From Bdellovibrionales bacterium (GTDB lineage: Bacteria; Bdellovibrionota; Bdellovibrionia; Bdellovibrionales; JAMPXM01): 64,000 nt of DNA. Below, piece by piece: positions 34,575-44,947 of the stretch. The position numbers and the translations under genes were made by a program. The notes below the pieces were generated by a model that had not been told where the DNA came from, searched no databases, and was given only the letters and a program-made list of their open reading frames with translations. Positions within the stretch are counted from its first letter, which is position 1; each line of letters begins with the position of its first letter. The DNA is taken from contig JADJOF010000002.1 in the NCBI GenBank assembly GCA_016713885.1, forward strand, positions 310,001 through 374,000, in the 5' to 3' direction.

Positions 34575-36491
34575 GTGATACAGCGTCTGTCATCGCGTCC
34601 TGTTTTGAGACGCTCCCTTTCTATCGTTTTTCATCTTGGCTTGAGTGTCGCGGTACTCTCGGCGTGTACCGCAAAACAAGAGGACGCGTCCACGGGACTT
34701 GTTTGTCCTGCGGGCGGCGTTATGAAGCCATCGAGCGATGAGCCGATCGTGTTTCCTATTCTCGCCGTTTCAGAACCCGTGATGTCGAGCGCGGTATCGG
34801 CGCTTGCGACTTTGACTGTTTCCGGCACGGCCCAATATGAGCGCTACGAGCCGACTACGAGCGGCGGCGCGCAAATGAATTACGTGTCGAAGTCGACGCT
34901 GCCGATCCGGCGCGCCGTGGTGCAAGTGCTTCGGGGAACGACGCCGGTTGCCTCAGGCTCGACAAACGACAGCGGAGCCTATTCGATTACCTATACAGGG
35001 ACGGTCGGCGAGGCGCTGACGATTCGAGTGCAGGCGCGTTCGGTGGTGACGAGTTATGCGGTCGATAGCATTTCACCCGACAACTGCAGCGGGGGCAGCT
35101 GGGATTTGCGCGTTGTGAACAATGTGACGAACAGCAGTGCGTCGCAAACGGATCCAACGCAGCGGCCGCAGTACGCGGTGGATGCGGCCTATACGGCAGC
35201 GGGAAGCAGTACGGTAAATGTGCTGGCAACGACGACATCTGGTGGCGGGACGACGTTTGCAAGCCGACAGAGCGGTCCATTCGCACTTCTGGATACGGCA
35301 ATTTCGGGGCTTGAGACCGCATGCCAAGGGCGGGCCGCGATTAATTTTCCGCTTCTCTATATCAACTGGAGCGTCGACAACACGACGACCAGTGCGAATC
35401 GCTATGACGGCAACATCGGCACAAGTTTCTTCACGACCGAAGGCTCGAGCTCGCAGGCGAATCTTTATATTTTGGGTAAGGATGATATCGATACGGACGA
35501 GTTCGACCATCACGTTATCGCACACGAGTTTGGGCACTATCTTGAAAATAAAATCTATCGGTCAGACTCAATTGGTGGAAGTCACAGCTTGGGCGATTCA
35601 CTTGATCCGCGCGTCGCTTTTGGCGAAGGCTTTGGCAACGCGTTTTCGGGAATCGTCCATGCCGATCCGCTTTACATCGATACGAACTCGACCAATCAGA
35701 GCGCTGGTTTTTCGATCAACGTTTCAACGGCGCCATCGATAGCGGATGACAAAGGTCCGTGGTCAGAGCGCGCGATGCAGTATCTGCTTTATACTCTCTG
35801 GTCGAACAACACGAATAACTTCAGTCGCATCCACGACATTCTTGAGAACTACCAGCGCACATCGCCGGCACTGACGATTGGGCAGACTTTTGCCGCCTAC
35901 TATGCGAATAAGTACGGTCTCACAGCGCAGAGCCTGCAGACGCTCTGGGGAACGACGCTGAGCTCATCGGCGGACGCCCTCTGTGTCGGTGCATGTACCG
36001 GAAGCGGCGATACGCCTGATATTTACGACGCCGACAATGATCTTGGTGGCGGCTATGCGGCAACCCGACGCTATAAGCAATCAACCGGCTCACTTTTTAG
36101 TTCTGAGTTTTGGCGTCTGTATCGCACGCTTTCCAGTGGGGCTAATTCGGCGACGGGACATGAGCGCATTTCGCTCGGCGGTTACTCCACCTCATCTTAC
36201 TACGCGAATAAATACGGCGTACGTCGCTTTCATAAAGTGGTCGCAACGGCGACCACAACCACCGTGCGGGTGAGCTCGCTTTCTGCGAGCAGCGCAACAT
36301 GCTCGAGCAGTGACCTGCTCGATATGGCTGTTTACCTCAAGGGAACACGTGTTGGTCTTGACGAGGCAGCGAGTGGTTCAACATCAAACTGTCCATCGGT
36401 CACCTTCTGCAGCACGGTGGGTGAAACCTATATTGTTGAAGTTATTGGTTGGGGAACGGTGTCCTCTTACGATCTCAATGTGAGTCCTTAA
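34575..36491 (+). CDS. lipoprotein with HEFGH metallopeptidase motif
   Basis: A 638-residue lipoprotein starting at GTG 34575, with a signal ending LSAC (Cys at about residue 31). Residues about 60-170 look like a carboxypeptidase regulatory-like beta domain (VVQVLRGTTPVASGSTNDSGAYSITY). Residues about 300-400 hold HHVIAHEFGHYLENK, a zinc HExxH motif, and GEGFGNAFSG as a possible further ligand region. The C-terminus has a beta-sandwich with paired Cys. Probable cell-surface peptidase, or an inactive relative used for adhesion. Confidence 0.7.
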   Translation: MIQRLSSRPVLRRSLSIVFHLGLSVAVLSACTAKQEDASTGLVCPAGGVMKPSSDEPIVFPILAVSEPVMSSAVSALATLTVSGTAQYERYEPTTSGGAQMNYVSKSTLPIRRAVVQVLRGTTPVASGSTNDSGAYSITYTGTVGEALTIRVQARSVVTSYAVDSISPDNCSGGSWDLRVVNNVTNSSASQTDPTQRPQYAVDAAYTAAGSSTVNVLATTTSGGGTTFASRQSGPFALLDTAISGLETACQGRAAINFPLLYINWSVDNTTTSANRYDGNIGTSFFTTEGSSSQANLYILGKDDIDTDEFDHHVIAHEFGHYLENKIYRSDSIGGSHSLGDSLDPRVAFGEGFGNAFSGIVHADPLYIDTNSTNQSAGFSINVSTAPSIADDKGPWSERAMQYLLYTLWSNNTNNFSRIHDILENYQRTSPALTIGQTFAAYYANKYGLTAQSLQTLWGTTLSSSADALCVGACTGSGDTPDIYDADNDLGGGYAATRRYKQSTGSLFSSEFWRLYRTLSSGANSATGHERISLGGYSTSSYYANKYGVRRFHKVVATATTTTVRVSSLSASSATCSSSDLLDMAVYLKGTRVGLDEAASGSTSNCPSVTFCSTVGETYIVEVIGWGTVSSYDLNVSP

Positions 36492-36502
36492 GGAGAAACG
36501 TC

Positions 36503-37150
36503 GTGAAGAATTCAGGGATGAACTGGAAGTGGTGGGCGAGCGGGAGCGTTTTGCTTCTGGCTGGCGTTGTCGGATGCTACTCTGCAGTCATAGTCAAAGA
36601 AGCGGGCACTGAGCACGTCGTTCGCAAGGTTGCTATGGAGAACGAAGAGCCGCCGGATTTGAGTGCGCTGGAAAACATGAAGACGAACTCCGCCAATACT
36701 CGGGGGGCCGGCAACGCGGCTGGCAATGCCCATAACGGCGGAAAAGTGCGCATGCCGATCACGGCCTCATTTGACGGCGACTCGGAGTTGAAAATAACGC
36801 AAGAAACCAACGCCGTGATTTCGCTCACTGCGGAGGCCGATCTCAATCGTTTTTCGGTCTATGTGCAGGGCACCGGTGCCCTTAAAGACATTCAGGTTGA
36901 TCCCATCACCAAGGACCTTTTAGCGGCCGGTGAAACAATGCGGATTGAGGTCACCGTTCCTGCGCGTACGGGAAGTTTAGTTGTTCGTGCGGTCGGCGAT
37001 GTTGGTGAGACGACCATGACGGCCTCGCTTGAACTCAAGGTGATCAACCCCAAAGAGGCTTCGGCTGCAGCTCAAAAGAACGACGGTTCCACCGTTGAGC
37101 GGGATGGTCTTGGAAACCTGATTCAATCCGCTCCGGCCGGAGTGCCGTAG
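36503..37150 (+). CDS. lipoprotein of unknown function
   Basis: A 215-residue lipoprotein from GTG 36503 behind AAGGAG (36490-36495). The N-terminus SVLLLAGVVGC carries the lipobox. A Gly/Asn-rich linker (NTRGAGNAAGNAHNGG) precedes a beta domain (VISLTAEADLNRFSVYV, IEVTVPARTGSLVVRAVG) of possible adhesin or cadherin-like type. It follows the peptidase lipoprotein by 11 bases, so both are one unit. Confidence 0.65.
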   Translation: MKNSGMNWKWWASGSVLLLAGVVGCYSAVIVKEAGTEHVVRKVAMENEEPPDLSALENMKTNSANTRGAGNAAGNAHNGGKVRMPITASFDGDSELKITQETNAVISLTAEADLNRFSVYVQGTGALKDIQVDPITKDLLAAGETMRIEVTVPARTGSLVVRAVGDVGETTMTASLELKVINPKEASAAAQKNDGSTVERDGLGNLIQSAPAGVP

Positions 37151-37162
37151 TTCCGCGTCCCG

Positions 37163-37184
37163 CAAAAGGTACAATGTACCTTTT
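37163..37184 (+). terminator. terminator-like hairpin after the lipoprotein gene
   Basis: Stem AAAAGGTAC with GTACCTTTT around the 3-nt loop AAT; the T-run is part of the stem on the plus strand and the A-run makes it bidirectional. Confidence 0.65.
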
Positions 37185-37375
37185 GGTGTCTTTGAGCGTT
37201 CCTCTTCGCGGCACCTTGGACGTCCAGAAAGCGTTGCGTCATTTGGATGCCGTCTAGAGTAACTGCCCTAGACGTATGTAATGCGTTATCGCCGCGCCAT
37301 TGCTCAAGCTTTTCCGAACGACGGAAAGAGGCTACAGTCCGTAGTGTTCTTTCTTGAAAGGAAACTGAGGCAAAA

Positions 37376-39644
37376 ATGGCGAGCAAAATCGAAACAACTC
37401 CCGACATGGTAAAAAACGTCTATGCAAAGGCTCGCGAGCGACTGAGTGTCATTCGCACGCGCCTGAACCGTCCGCTGACGCTCGCCGAGAAAATTGTTTT
37501 CGGCCACTTGGATGATCCAAAAACCAAGAGCTCAATCGCGGTAAATCTTTTTGCTTTTGCGTCCGGACCGCGTGGCGATGCAGGACGCAACAGCACAGAT
37601 GGCGATGTTGCAGTTCATGCTCGCTGGAAAAGATGAAGCGGCAGTGCCGTCGACAATTCATTGCGACCACTTGATTCGCGCGCACGTTGATGGCGTGAAG
37701 GATTTGGCGACAGCGAATTCTGAAAACAAAGAAGTGTATGAGTTTCTTGCGACATCGGCGTCGCGCTACAACCTTGGTTTTTGGAAGCCGGGAGCGGGTA
37801 TCATTCACCAAGTTGTTCTTGAGAACTATGCGTTTCCAGGTGGAATGATGATTGGTACGGACTCGCATACTCCAAATGCCGGTGGCCTTGGCATGGTTGC
37901 GGTCGGCGTCGGCGGTGCAGATGCGAGCGATGTGATGGCGGGCCTTGCGTGGGAAGTGAAGAATCCTGAGATCATCGGCGTGAAGCTGACTGGAAAAATG
38001 AACGGTTGGACGTCTGGTAAAGACGTGATCTTGAAGCTCTGTGGGCTCCTCACGACAAAAGGTGGAACAGACAAGATCATTGCGTCCTTTGGCGAGGGCT
38101 GTGAGTCGATTTCTGCAACGGGCAAGGCGACGATCACCAATATGGGTGCAGAGCTCGGTGCGACGTGTTCGGTGTTTCCATTTGATGCGCGCATGAAGGC
38201 GTATCTTGATGTGACAGCGCGTGCAGAGCTTGGAAAGCTCGCAGAAGAGAATAAAGATCTTCTCTCGGCTGATGCCGAAGTGTTTGCGGCGCCCGAGAAG
38301 TACTATGACTCCGTTATCACCATTGATTTGACGACGCTTGAGCCACATCTTGTTGGCCCACATTCTCCCGATATCGCGCATCCCATTTCGCAGATGGCGG
38401 CGCACGCCAAAGAAAACAATTGGGGCACGAAGCTTTCGGCGGCGCTCATTGGTTCGTGCACGAACTCATCGTACGAAGATATTGGTCGCGCGGCATTTAT
38501 TGCCCGCCAGGCGCTTGAGGCTGGAATGAAGATGACTCAGCAGTTTATCGTCACTCCGGGATCTGAGCAGATCAAAAAGACGATCGAGCGCGATGGCCTC
38601 TTGAAGACCTTCAATGACGTCGGTGCGACATTGATGTCGAATGCGTGTGGTCCATGTATTGGTCAGTGGAAACGTGAGGATGTGAAGTCGGGTACAGCGA
38701 ACACGATCGTAACGTCATTTAACCGCAACTTCCGCGCTCGTCAGGACGATAACCCCGAAACACTGGCGTTTATCGGTTCACCGGAGCTGGTGATGGCACT
38801 TGGTATTGCCGGACGTCTCGATTTCAATCCGATTTCAGACGAGCTCACTGCGCCAAGTGGCAAGAAGTTCAAGCTTCAGCCGCCGGTTGCGGATGAGCTT
38901 CCGAAGAAAGGCTTTGTTGCTGATCCAGATGGCTATCAAAAGCCAGCGGGCAAGTCGGCGACGGTCGCCGTTGCGCCGACTTCGGATCGCCTGCAGCTGC
39001 TGACGCCGTTTACAAAATGGGATGGCTCGGACGAGCTTGCGGACTGCTTGGTTTTAGCGAAGGCAAAGGGCAAGTGCACAACCGATCATATTTCTCCCGC
39101 TGGCAAGTGGCTGAAGTATCGCGGGCACCTCGACAATATCTCCGACAACATGCTTCTTGGCGCCGTGAACGCGTTCACCGGTACGGCCGGTAAAGGAGCC
39201 AATGCACTGACGGGCGAAAAGGACGTGGAGTTCTCGAAAGTTGCACGTTCGTATAAAGCCAAAGGCAAAAAGTGGGTCATCGTTGGCGATGACAACTACG
39301 GCGAGGGCTCATCGCGTGAGCACGCCGCGATGTCGCCGCGTCACCTTGGTGGAGTGGCTGTGATCACGAAGAGCTTCGCGCGTATTCACGAGACGAACCT
39401 GAAGAAACAGGGAGCTCTCCCGCTCAATTTTGTGAATCCGGCTGACTACGACAAGGTTCGCGAGGGCGACGCGATCACGATCAAAGGGCTTAAGACGTTT
39501 GCTCCAGGAAAGAATCTTCAAGCAGTGATCAAGCATGCTGATGGCTCGAGTGATGCGATCGAACTTAAGCACACGTTTAACGCCGAACAAATTAAGTGGT
39601 TCCAGGCCGGTTCGGCTTTGAACCTTCTTCGTAGCCATAGTTAG
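37376..39644 (+). CDS. acn: aconitate hydratase, mitochondrial type (frameshifted in this sequence)
   Basis: TCA cycle enzyme converting citrate to isocitrate with a 4Fe-4S cluster. Cluster and active-site residues are in GSCTNSS and NACGPCIG, and the swivelling C-terminal domain is complete. Two frame breaks near the start: the CC at 37524-37525 (KTK should be KTQEL) and TTTTT at 37548-37552 (LLLRPDRVAMQD continues in the next frame). Adding one base at each gives exactly 757 codons, the length of the mitochondrial-type enzyme. The ATG at 37376 follows GGAAACTGAGG. A terminator follows at 39672. Confidence 0.93.
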
Positions 39645-39671
39645 TTAGTCATAGGTTAATGAATTGAAACT

Positions 39672-39703
39672 AGCCCTTCGCCTTCGGGCGAGGGGCTTTT
39701 TTT
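39672..39703 (+). terminator. rho-independent terminator after aconitase
   Basis: Stem AGCCCTTCGCC with GGCGAGGGGCT (one mismatch) around a TTCG loop, followed by TTTTTTT. Confidence 0.88.
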
Positions 39704-39807
39704 GTCAGAATCGGGGCATTGGTCTGGTTTGTGAGCCATCGAAAGCGATCACGCATCGAGTCGCCCTGGACTCCTCAGCGAGGATCTTGTTTGCCAGAAT
39801 AAAGAGG

Positions 39808-41350
39808 ATGTCACGATCGCGTACGCCCATTTCATCACCGTTAACCGGTGAAATAGATCTTTCTCTTTTCTCGATGTCGGATCAAGAAAAGGTTGAGCGT
39901 ATGCGCTTTGCGCTTGAAGGCACGCAGCTCGGCATTTGGGATTGGGATCTTCGCCGGAATAAACTTCACTTTGATCGTCGTTGGCTTGAGATGATTGGTC
40001 TTGATCCGGTGACGACGACGCATTCTTTTAAAGTTTGGGAAGAGCGCGTTCACCCGGATGATTTGCCGAAAGCGATGAACGATATTCAGCGCTATCTCGA
40101 TGGACAAACGCCGTACTACGAGAACGTTCATCGGATGCGACACACTGACGGCCGCTGGGTTTATATATTGGACCGCGGTCGAATTTCTGAACGCGATAGC
40201 GCCGGGAAGCCAACTCGATTCACGGGGACGCATCTTGATGTCACGATAACAGAAGAGGCCAAACGCCTAGTTGAAGCGCGCGAAAGTCTATTTCGGACAA
40301 TTGTGGAGGCGTTACCTGCGAGCGTCGCCATGCTTGATCGCGACCTGCGATATCTTGCGTATTCTCAGGCATGGCTCACACAGTACGGCCTGCAGGGACA
40401 GAATATTCTTGGGCGAAGTCACTACGAAGTCTTTCCAGAGGTTCCAGAGCGGTGGAAGCAAGATCACCAGATGGCACTGGCGGGAACAGCGTTAAAATCG
40501 GAACTCGATGTTTTTGAGCGGGCCGATGGCACCAAACAATATCTAAAATGGGCAGTGGAGCCTTGGCGCGAGCCGAGTGGAGGAGATTGGCGGCATCTTG
40601 ATGATGACCGAAGATTTGACCGCGACCATTGAAACCCGCGAGCGGCTTGAGAGCGCGAGCCGACTTTCGGCACTGGGTGAGATGGCGGGTGGAATCGCAC
40701 ATGAGATCAACAACCCTCTGGCCGTTATCACTGGCTTTTGCGAGCGGGTCCGCGATCGCATTAGCAAAGGATTGGCGACTTTGGAGGATATCGATCGTGA
40801 TATGACTCGCGTGCTTTCTGGCGTCGAGCGAATCTCAAAGATTGTGAACAGCATGCGTTCGCTTGCAAGAGAACCGCAAAACAAAGAGATCCGACCGATG
40901 TCGCTCAATAAGGTTCTCGATGAGATCCGCGATCTTTGCTGGGAGCGGTTTCGCTCGCATGGCGTTGCTATTGAATTTCAAATTGACGGTGAGCACATTG
41001 TGCTTGCCGAGCCGACCGGGCTGTCGCAGATTTTGATCAATCTCCTCAACAACGCTCAGCAAGCAGTGAGTACGGCCAAAGAAAAGCGAATCTCGCTGCA
41101 GGTGATACCCAAGAATGGCGACATCTTGGAAATTCATGTGAAGGATAGCGGCTCTGGCGTGTCGTCTAAGATATCGACGCGAATCTTCGAACCTTTCTTT
41201 ACGACAAAAGAGCCGGGCCAGGGGACGGGCCTTGGCCTTTCGCTCTCACAGGCGATCGCGATCCGATTCGGTGGGCAAATTCGATTGCTGGAGTCAGTTC
41301 CGGGGAGTGGTGCTCACTTTGTTCTCAAGCTGCGAACAGGAAAAATGTAG
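39808..41350 (+). CDS. PAS-domain sensor histidine kinase (frameshifted in this sequence)
   Basis: A soluble kinase: two PAS domains (first about residues 30-150, LGIWDWDLRRNKLHF...VHPDDLPKAM; second about 150-250, with PAC region HYEVFPEVPERW), then DHp domain (GEMAGGIAHEINNPLAVI), N box (LINLLNNAQQA), and ATPase G motifs (VKDSGSGVS, TGLGLSLS). The frame shifts near 40579-40584, between EPWREPSG and EIGGILMMTE; removing one base or adding two repairs the frame, to about 513-514 residues. ATG 39808 is chosen; a later ATG at 39874 is possible. No membrane segment, so it senses an intracellular or redox cue. Confidence 0.87.
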
Positions 41351-41891
41351 CGCGTTCGTCCCGAAGTTGCCGACAGAATCTCGTAGATCTCAAGCACTGG
41401 ACCATTGAGTTCGAGATCGAGTGTTTTCATGTCGGCCATGACCTTCGAATACACTTTCCATGGCCCGATCGCTGGCGAGCCATCGAAGCTGGCGACGAGT
41501 GCATCGCGATGATCAATGGTCGACGTGGAGTAACCGGGCGGTAAGAGCCCATTGCTGGCAATTGTTTTTACATTGTCATTCGACGTGATGCAGCCTCCGC
41601 GGCTGCGAAGTCGGTCTTCATCGACGGTTTCGGGGCTATCATAGTATTCACCAAAGCTGAGCGAGCAGGGCTCACCGTTGGCCTTGGCCCAGGTTTCGAC
41701 TTCAGTGATCACCGCCGCGATTTTGTGATAGGCCCCATATGGTCTTTCGATACGACAAAAGAGGGGCCGTCAAAGCGACGTTCAACTTGAACTTCTTTGA
41801 ATGCGCCAAGCCGGTACGCAAGCGAACCGGCGGCTGCAACCGCGAGAGCAAGCGTCGAACCAATGAGAACGGGCCATGAAGGGGCTTTCAT
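41314..41891 (-). CDS. GyrI-like small-molecule-binding domain protein (frameshifted in this sequence)
   Basis: N-terminal membrane or signal segment (SWPVLIGSTLALAVAAAGSLAY), then a GyrI/effector-binding-like domain with FVVSKDHMG, GPYHKIAAVITEVETWAKANG, FGEYYDSPETVDEDRLRS. The frame breaks near 41731: the first frame stops after GPITKSRR, while the next reads YHKIAAVIT; one extra C restores GPYHKIAAV and a 192-residue protein. Its last 37 bases overlap the end of the convergent kinase gene. Function unknown. Confidence 0.7.
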
Positions 41892-42461
41892 TTATGCCGG
41901 TCCCTTTCCTGATTTCCATTTGATACTGCAGCCCATCGAGGGCTTCTGCTCGCGATTGGGATGCATGTTCTGGAGAAGTGACTCAATGGCTCCGGCCAGA
42001 TCGCGCGAGCGAACAGCGGCTTCGTCCTTCCAAGAGTCATCGAGGCGACCTCGGTAAGTGAGTTTCATGTTCTTATCGTAGAGAAAAAAATCGGGAGTGC
42101 AAACGGCGCCAAACGCTGTCGCGATATCTTGGGACTCGTCGTAGAGGTATGGAAATGGATAGGCCTTGGCCTTCATTTTTTCAAACGAGTCTTCATCATA
42201 GCGAGAGGCATCGTTCGCAGAGATTGCCACCATCGAGACATTGCGGTCTTTGAACATCGCGTGAAGTTCGACAAGTCGTTTCTCGATGGCTTTCACATAG
42301 GGGCAGTGATTGCAGATAAACATCACGAGAAATGCGTCGGCTGCACCGTGAGCGGTTTTCGCGGCGAGATCTCGAGTGACGACATTTCCGCTTGTTGCCG
42401 GAAGCGAAAAGTCTGGGCATGGAGTGCCAAGGGCGGGTTCGGGAGTGTATGTGAGTGCCAT
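41892..42461 (-). CDS. thioredoxin-fold peroxiredoxin-like protein
   Basis: A 189-residue protein of the AhpC/TSA-redoxin group: LGTPCPDFSLPATSGN at the start, the CxxC site FICNHCPYVKAIE, and FLYDKNMKLTYRGRLDDS, typical of the thioredoxin-family proteins that follow CNHCPY. Likely a thiol peroxidase or disulfide reductase in the cytoplasm. Its stop abuts the start of the GyrI-like gene, so they are cotranscribed. Confidence 0.85.
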   Translation of the reverse strand: MALTYTPEPALGTPCPDFSLPATSGNVVTRDLAAKTAHGAADAFLVMFICNHCPYVKAIEKRLVELHAMFKDRNVSMVAISANDASRYDEDSFEKMKAKAYPFPYLYDESQDIATAFGAVCTPDFFLYDKNMKLTYRGRLDDSWKDEAAVRSRDLAGAIESLLQNMHPNREQKPSMGCSIKWKSGKGPA

Positions 42462-42504
42462 GACTAGGTGATAGGGCGACCGAGGGGGATCGTCAATCGC
42501 GAGC

Positions 42505-43329
42505 TCAGTTTAAGATGAGCGCGAGACCGACTTGCCCCTCTTGGTGGTGGCCTCCGCCTCGCGCCGAGATTGCGTAACCTGGCCAATTTCGATCCAGAAG
42601 CCGCGCATCGAGTTGCAGCATCGCCTTTTCACCAAATCGAGCCCCTAGTGCGAGCGCGCGGGTGTTGCCGTCAAGCTCGTTGAGAGGGTAGTCCGCGGCA
42701 GGGCTTGAGAGGTTCGACGAAGCGTCGTGGTGGATAGAGCCCGAGAGGCGCTGGTTGGCGTAAGACGCAGCGAGAAAGAAGAGCGTCGATGGTGACTGCC
42801 GATAACCGATTGATACTCCGGCGGACAGTGTGTCGGCTTTGGCTTGAGCGTTCCAGTTGTGGCCGCCGGGGCCAAAGGTTCCATTTTGATCGCCGCTTGA
42901 CGACGTGCTGCTAAAGAATGTGCCGCCGTACACGGCGGCACAAAGACCAGGTGTTTTTTTGTCGCCAAGAAGCTGCACCTTCACCGTCAGTGCGAGACCG
43001 CCAAGTGGAAAGGCGCCCGTGCCCCCGGGGAGAAGTCGTCCGCCGATCTCGACAGATTCGGCGACGGCGTAGCCAAGGCGTCCTGTGAGCATCGAGCCCG
43101 AGCGAGCCTCCGGATTGTCGAGAGTCGGAGGCCGAGCGCTGGCGTCGCCGGTATATTCGTACTTCGTGGCGGGTTCTGCTGCAAAACCAAGTTCAAGCTT
43201 TGCCGGAACCTCCGGCGCTTCGATCATTGGCCCCGGCGAGTAAATTGAAACGCCTGCGCAGCCGACGAGTGACGCGAGTGTGACCATGCTTAGAAATAGG
43301 CCCAAAAACAGATTTAAAGCTCGCTCCAC
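42505..43329 (-). CDS. lipoprotein with beta-barrel-like sequence
   Basis: A 274-residue protein with lipobox LVGC (about residue 24) and a C-terminal half in short beta strands (AGVSIGYRQSPSTLFFLAASY, ALALGARFGEKAMLQLDARLL, GQVGLALILN), suggesting an outer-membrane barrel. No motif names the function. Its first 16 bases overlap the end of birA, so it is in the nadC operon. Confidence 0.65.
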   Translation of the reverse strand: MERALNLFLGLFLSMVTLASLVGCAGVSIYSPGPMIEAPEVPAKLELGFAAEPATKYEYTGDASARPPTLDNPEARSGSMLTGRLGYAVAESVEIGGRLLPGGTGAFPLGGLALTVKVQLLGDKKTPGLCAAVYGGTFFSSTSSSGDQNGTFGPGGHNWNAQAKADTLSAGVSIGYRQSPSTLFFLAASYANQRLSGSIHHDASSNLSSPAADYPLNELDGNTRALALGARFGEKAMLQLDARLLDRNWPGYAISARGGGHHQEGQVGLALILN

Positions 43330-44090
43330 GATGTTTCCCCACCTTTGCGAATGAGATCGCCTTTGGCGCTGATGCTCGTCACGTCAGAAAAGTCGGGATG
43401 ACAGGCGATCGCACTTTGGATTTTTCGGCACATCTCTTTATTGAGCGAGTTCTCTGTCGCCTGCGCTAGTGCGGAATTCAGTCCTTGGCGAAAGGCGTTC
43501 ATAAATAGGAACAGATGCGACTCGGCGAACGGTAATCCCTGCGCTACTGATGCGGCGGCGATCGAGGTTGCGGGATAGGGTGCAGTGCCTTCAGGCGAAC
43601 CGCTGAGATTGAACCCGAGTCCGACCACCACGGTGTGAAAAGGCTTTGATGAGTCCGAGACGACTTCAATTAAAAGGCCAGCCACTTTCATAGCGGTCTG
43701 GGTCTGATTCGTTCCAACAATAATATGAAGATCGTTTGGCGGTTTGATTGCCAGCTTCAGTCCGGGCCAAGCGGCGTGAACGGCATCGTGAAGCGCAAGT
43801 CCTGCGAGTGGAGAGAATACTGGCTGCAGGGGCGTTGTCTTGTCGATGGCAAAGGTCCAACTTGAGAGCAGTGCCTGGCCTGGGAGCGCCTGCCACTGAT
43901 TTTGGTTTCGTCCGCGTCCGTGTGTTTGCTGATCGGCGAGGTAGAGTACGGCATCTCCTGGGCCATGAAGCGCCATCAATGGATCGGTCGCATTTTTTGC
44001 GTCGTCATTGGTTGAGCCAGTCGAGGAGACGGCCTTGGTGCGAAGGCGAATTCCGCGTGCCCATTCGCTTGCAAGTCGAAACGCGCTCAT
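43314..44090 (-). CDS. birA: biotin-[acetyl-CoA carboxylase] ligase (short, no HTH)
   Basis: A 258-residue enzyme that attaches biotin to the carrier protein of acetyl-CoA carboxylase. Motifs: STGSTNDDAK, HGRGRNQNQW (biotin/ATP loop), IKPPNDLHI and KVAGLLIE. The usual N-terminal helix-turn-helix of BirA is absent, so it is a ligase without the repressor role. Its start (ATG 44090) overlaps the nadC stop by ATGA. Confidence 0.87.
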   Translation of the reverse strand: MSAFRLASEWARGIRLRTKAVSSTGSTNDDAKNATDPLMALHGPGDAVLYLADQQTHGRGRNQNQWQALPGQALLSSWTFAIDKTTPLQPVFSPLAGLALHDAVHAAWPGLKLAIKPPNDLHIIVGTNQTQTAMKVAGLLIEVVSDSSKPFHTVVVGLGFNLSGSPEGTAPYPATSIAAASVAQGLPFAESHLFLFMNAFRQGLNSALAQATENSLNKEMCRKIQSAIACHPDFSDVTSISAKGDLIRKGGETSWSEL

Positions 44091-44947
44091 ATTCCGGTCA
44101 TCTCGGTTTGTTGCCAATCGAAGAGCAGACTGATGTCGGCCGTTGGAGCTGAGTGAGTCAGTGCGCCCACTGATATAAAGTCGACACCGAGCTCTGCGAC
44201 ACTGCGCACTCGTTCGAGAGACATGTTTCCGCTCGCTTCCGATTGGATACGATGGCCTTTGGTTTCGGCACTTCGAATCAAATGAATGGCTTCGGCGATC
44301 GATTCGTTGCTCATATTGTCGAGCAGAACGCGTTCCACCTTGAGGTCAATTGCGTCAGCAACATCGTCGAGGCTTGCGCATTCGACTTCGATTTTTTCGC
44401 TGGTATTGGCGCGGATTCGCTCAACTGCTTTTCGGAGGCCACCGGCGACCATGATGTGATTGTCTTTGATCAGGATGGCATCGCTCAAGTTATAGCGATG
44501 ATTGGTGCCACCACCATGAGCCACGGCTTTTTTTTCCATTTCGCGATAGCCAGGAGTCGTTTTTCGGGTATCGAGAATATGTGTTGAGGTGTGTGACACC
44601 TGGTCGACGAATCGACGAGTCAGTGTTGCAATGCCTGAAAGGTGGCCGACGAAATTGAGAGCGACCCGCTCGGCTTTTAAGACCTGCACAAGATCGCCAG
44701 CGACGTGGCAGATGATCTGTCGATTGAGAACGCGGTCGCCCTCGCGAAAATGCCACTGCACTTTGCTGGTCGGATCGAGCATTTCTACGCATTGTTCAAA
44801 TGCGGCGGTGCCCGAAAGCACGAGATCCTGCTTGGCCACAAGGCGGGCTTGACCAAAACGAGGAGCAAGGCCAAGGCTATCGGTCGTTAAATCGCCTCGT
44901 GGCATATCTTCTTTGAGTGCGACGCGAATCAGTTCAGAAAGAATCAC
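44087..44947 (-). CDS. nadC: nicotinate-nucleotide pyrophosphorylase (carboxylating)
   Basis: De novo NAD synthesis enzyme that converts quinolinate and PRPP to nicotinate mononucleotide. The 286-residue product has DTRKTTPGYREMEKKAV, GGGTNHRYNLSDAILIKDNH, and VERVLLDNMS, and ends with VDFISVGALTHSAP. It overlaps the response regulator stop (ATGA 44944-44947) and the birA start. A nadC-birA pair is common in bacteria. Confidence 0.95.
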   Translation of the reverse strand: MILSELIRVALKEDMPRGDLTTDSLGLAPRFGQARLVAKQDLVLSGTAAFEQCVEMLDPTSKVQWHFREGDRVLNRQIICHVAGDLVQVLKAERVALNFVGHLSGIATLTRRFVDQVSHTSTHILDTRKTTPGYREMEKKAVAHGGGTNHRYNLSDAILIKDNHIMVAGGLRKAVERIRANTSEKIEVECASLDDVADAIDLKVERVLLDNMSNESIAEAIHLIRSAETKGHRIQSEASGNMSLERVRSVAELGVDFISVGALTHSAPTADISLLFDWQQTEMTGI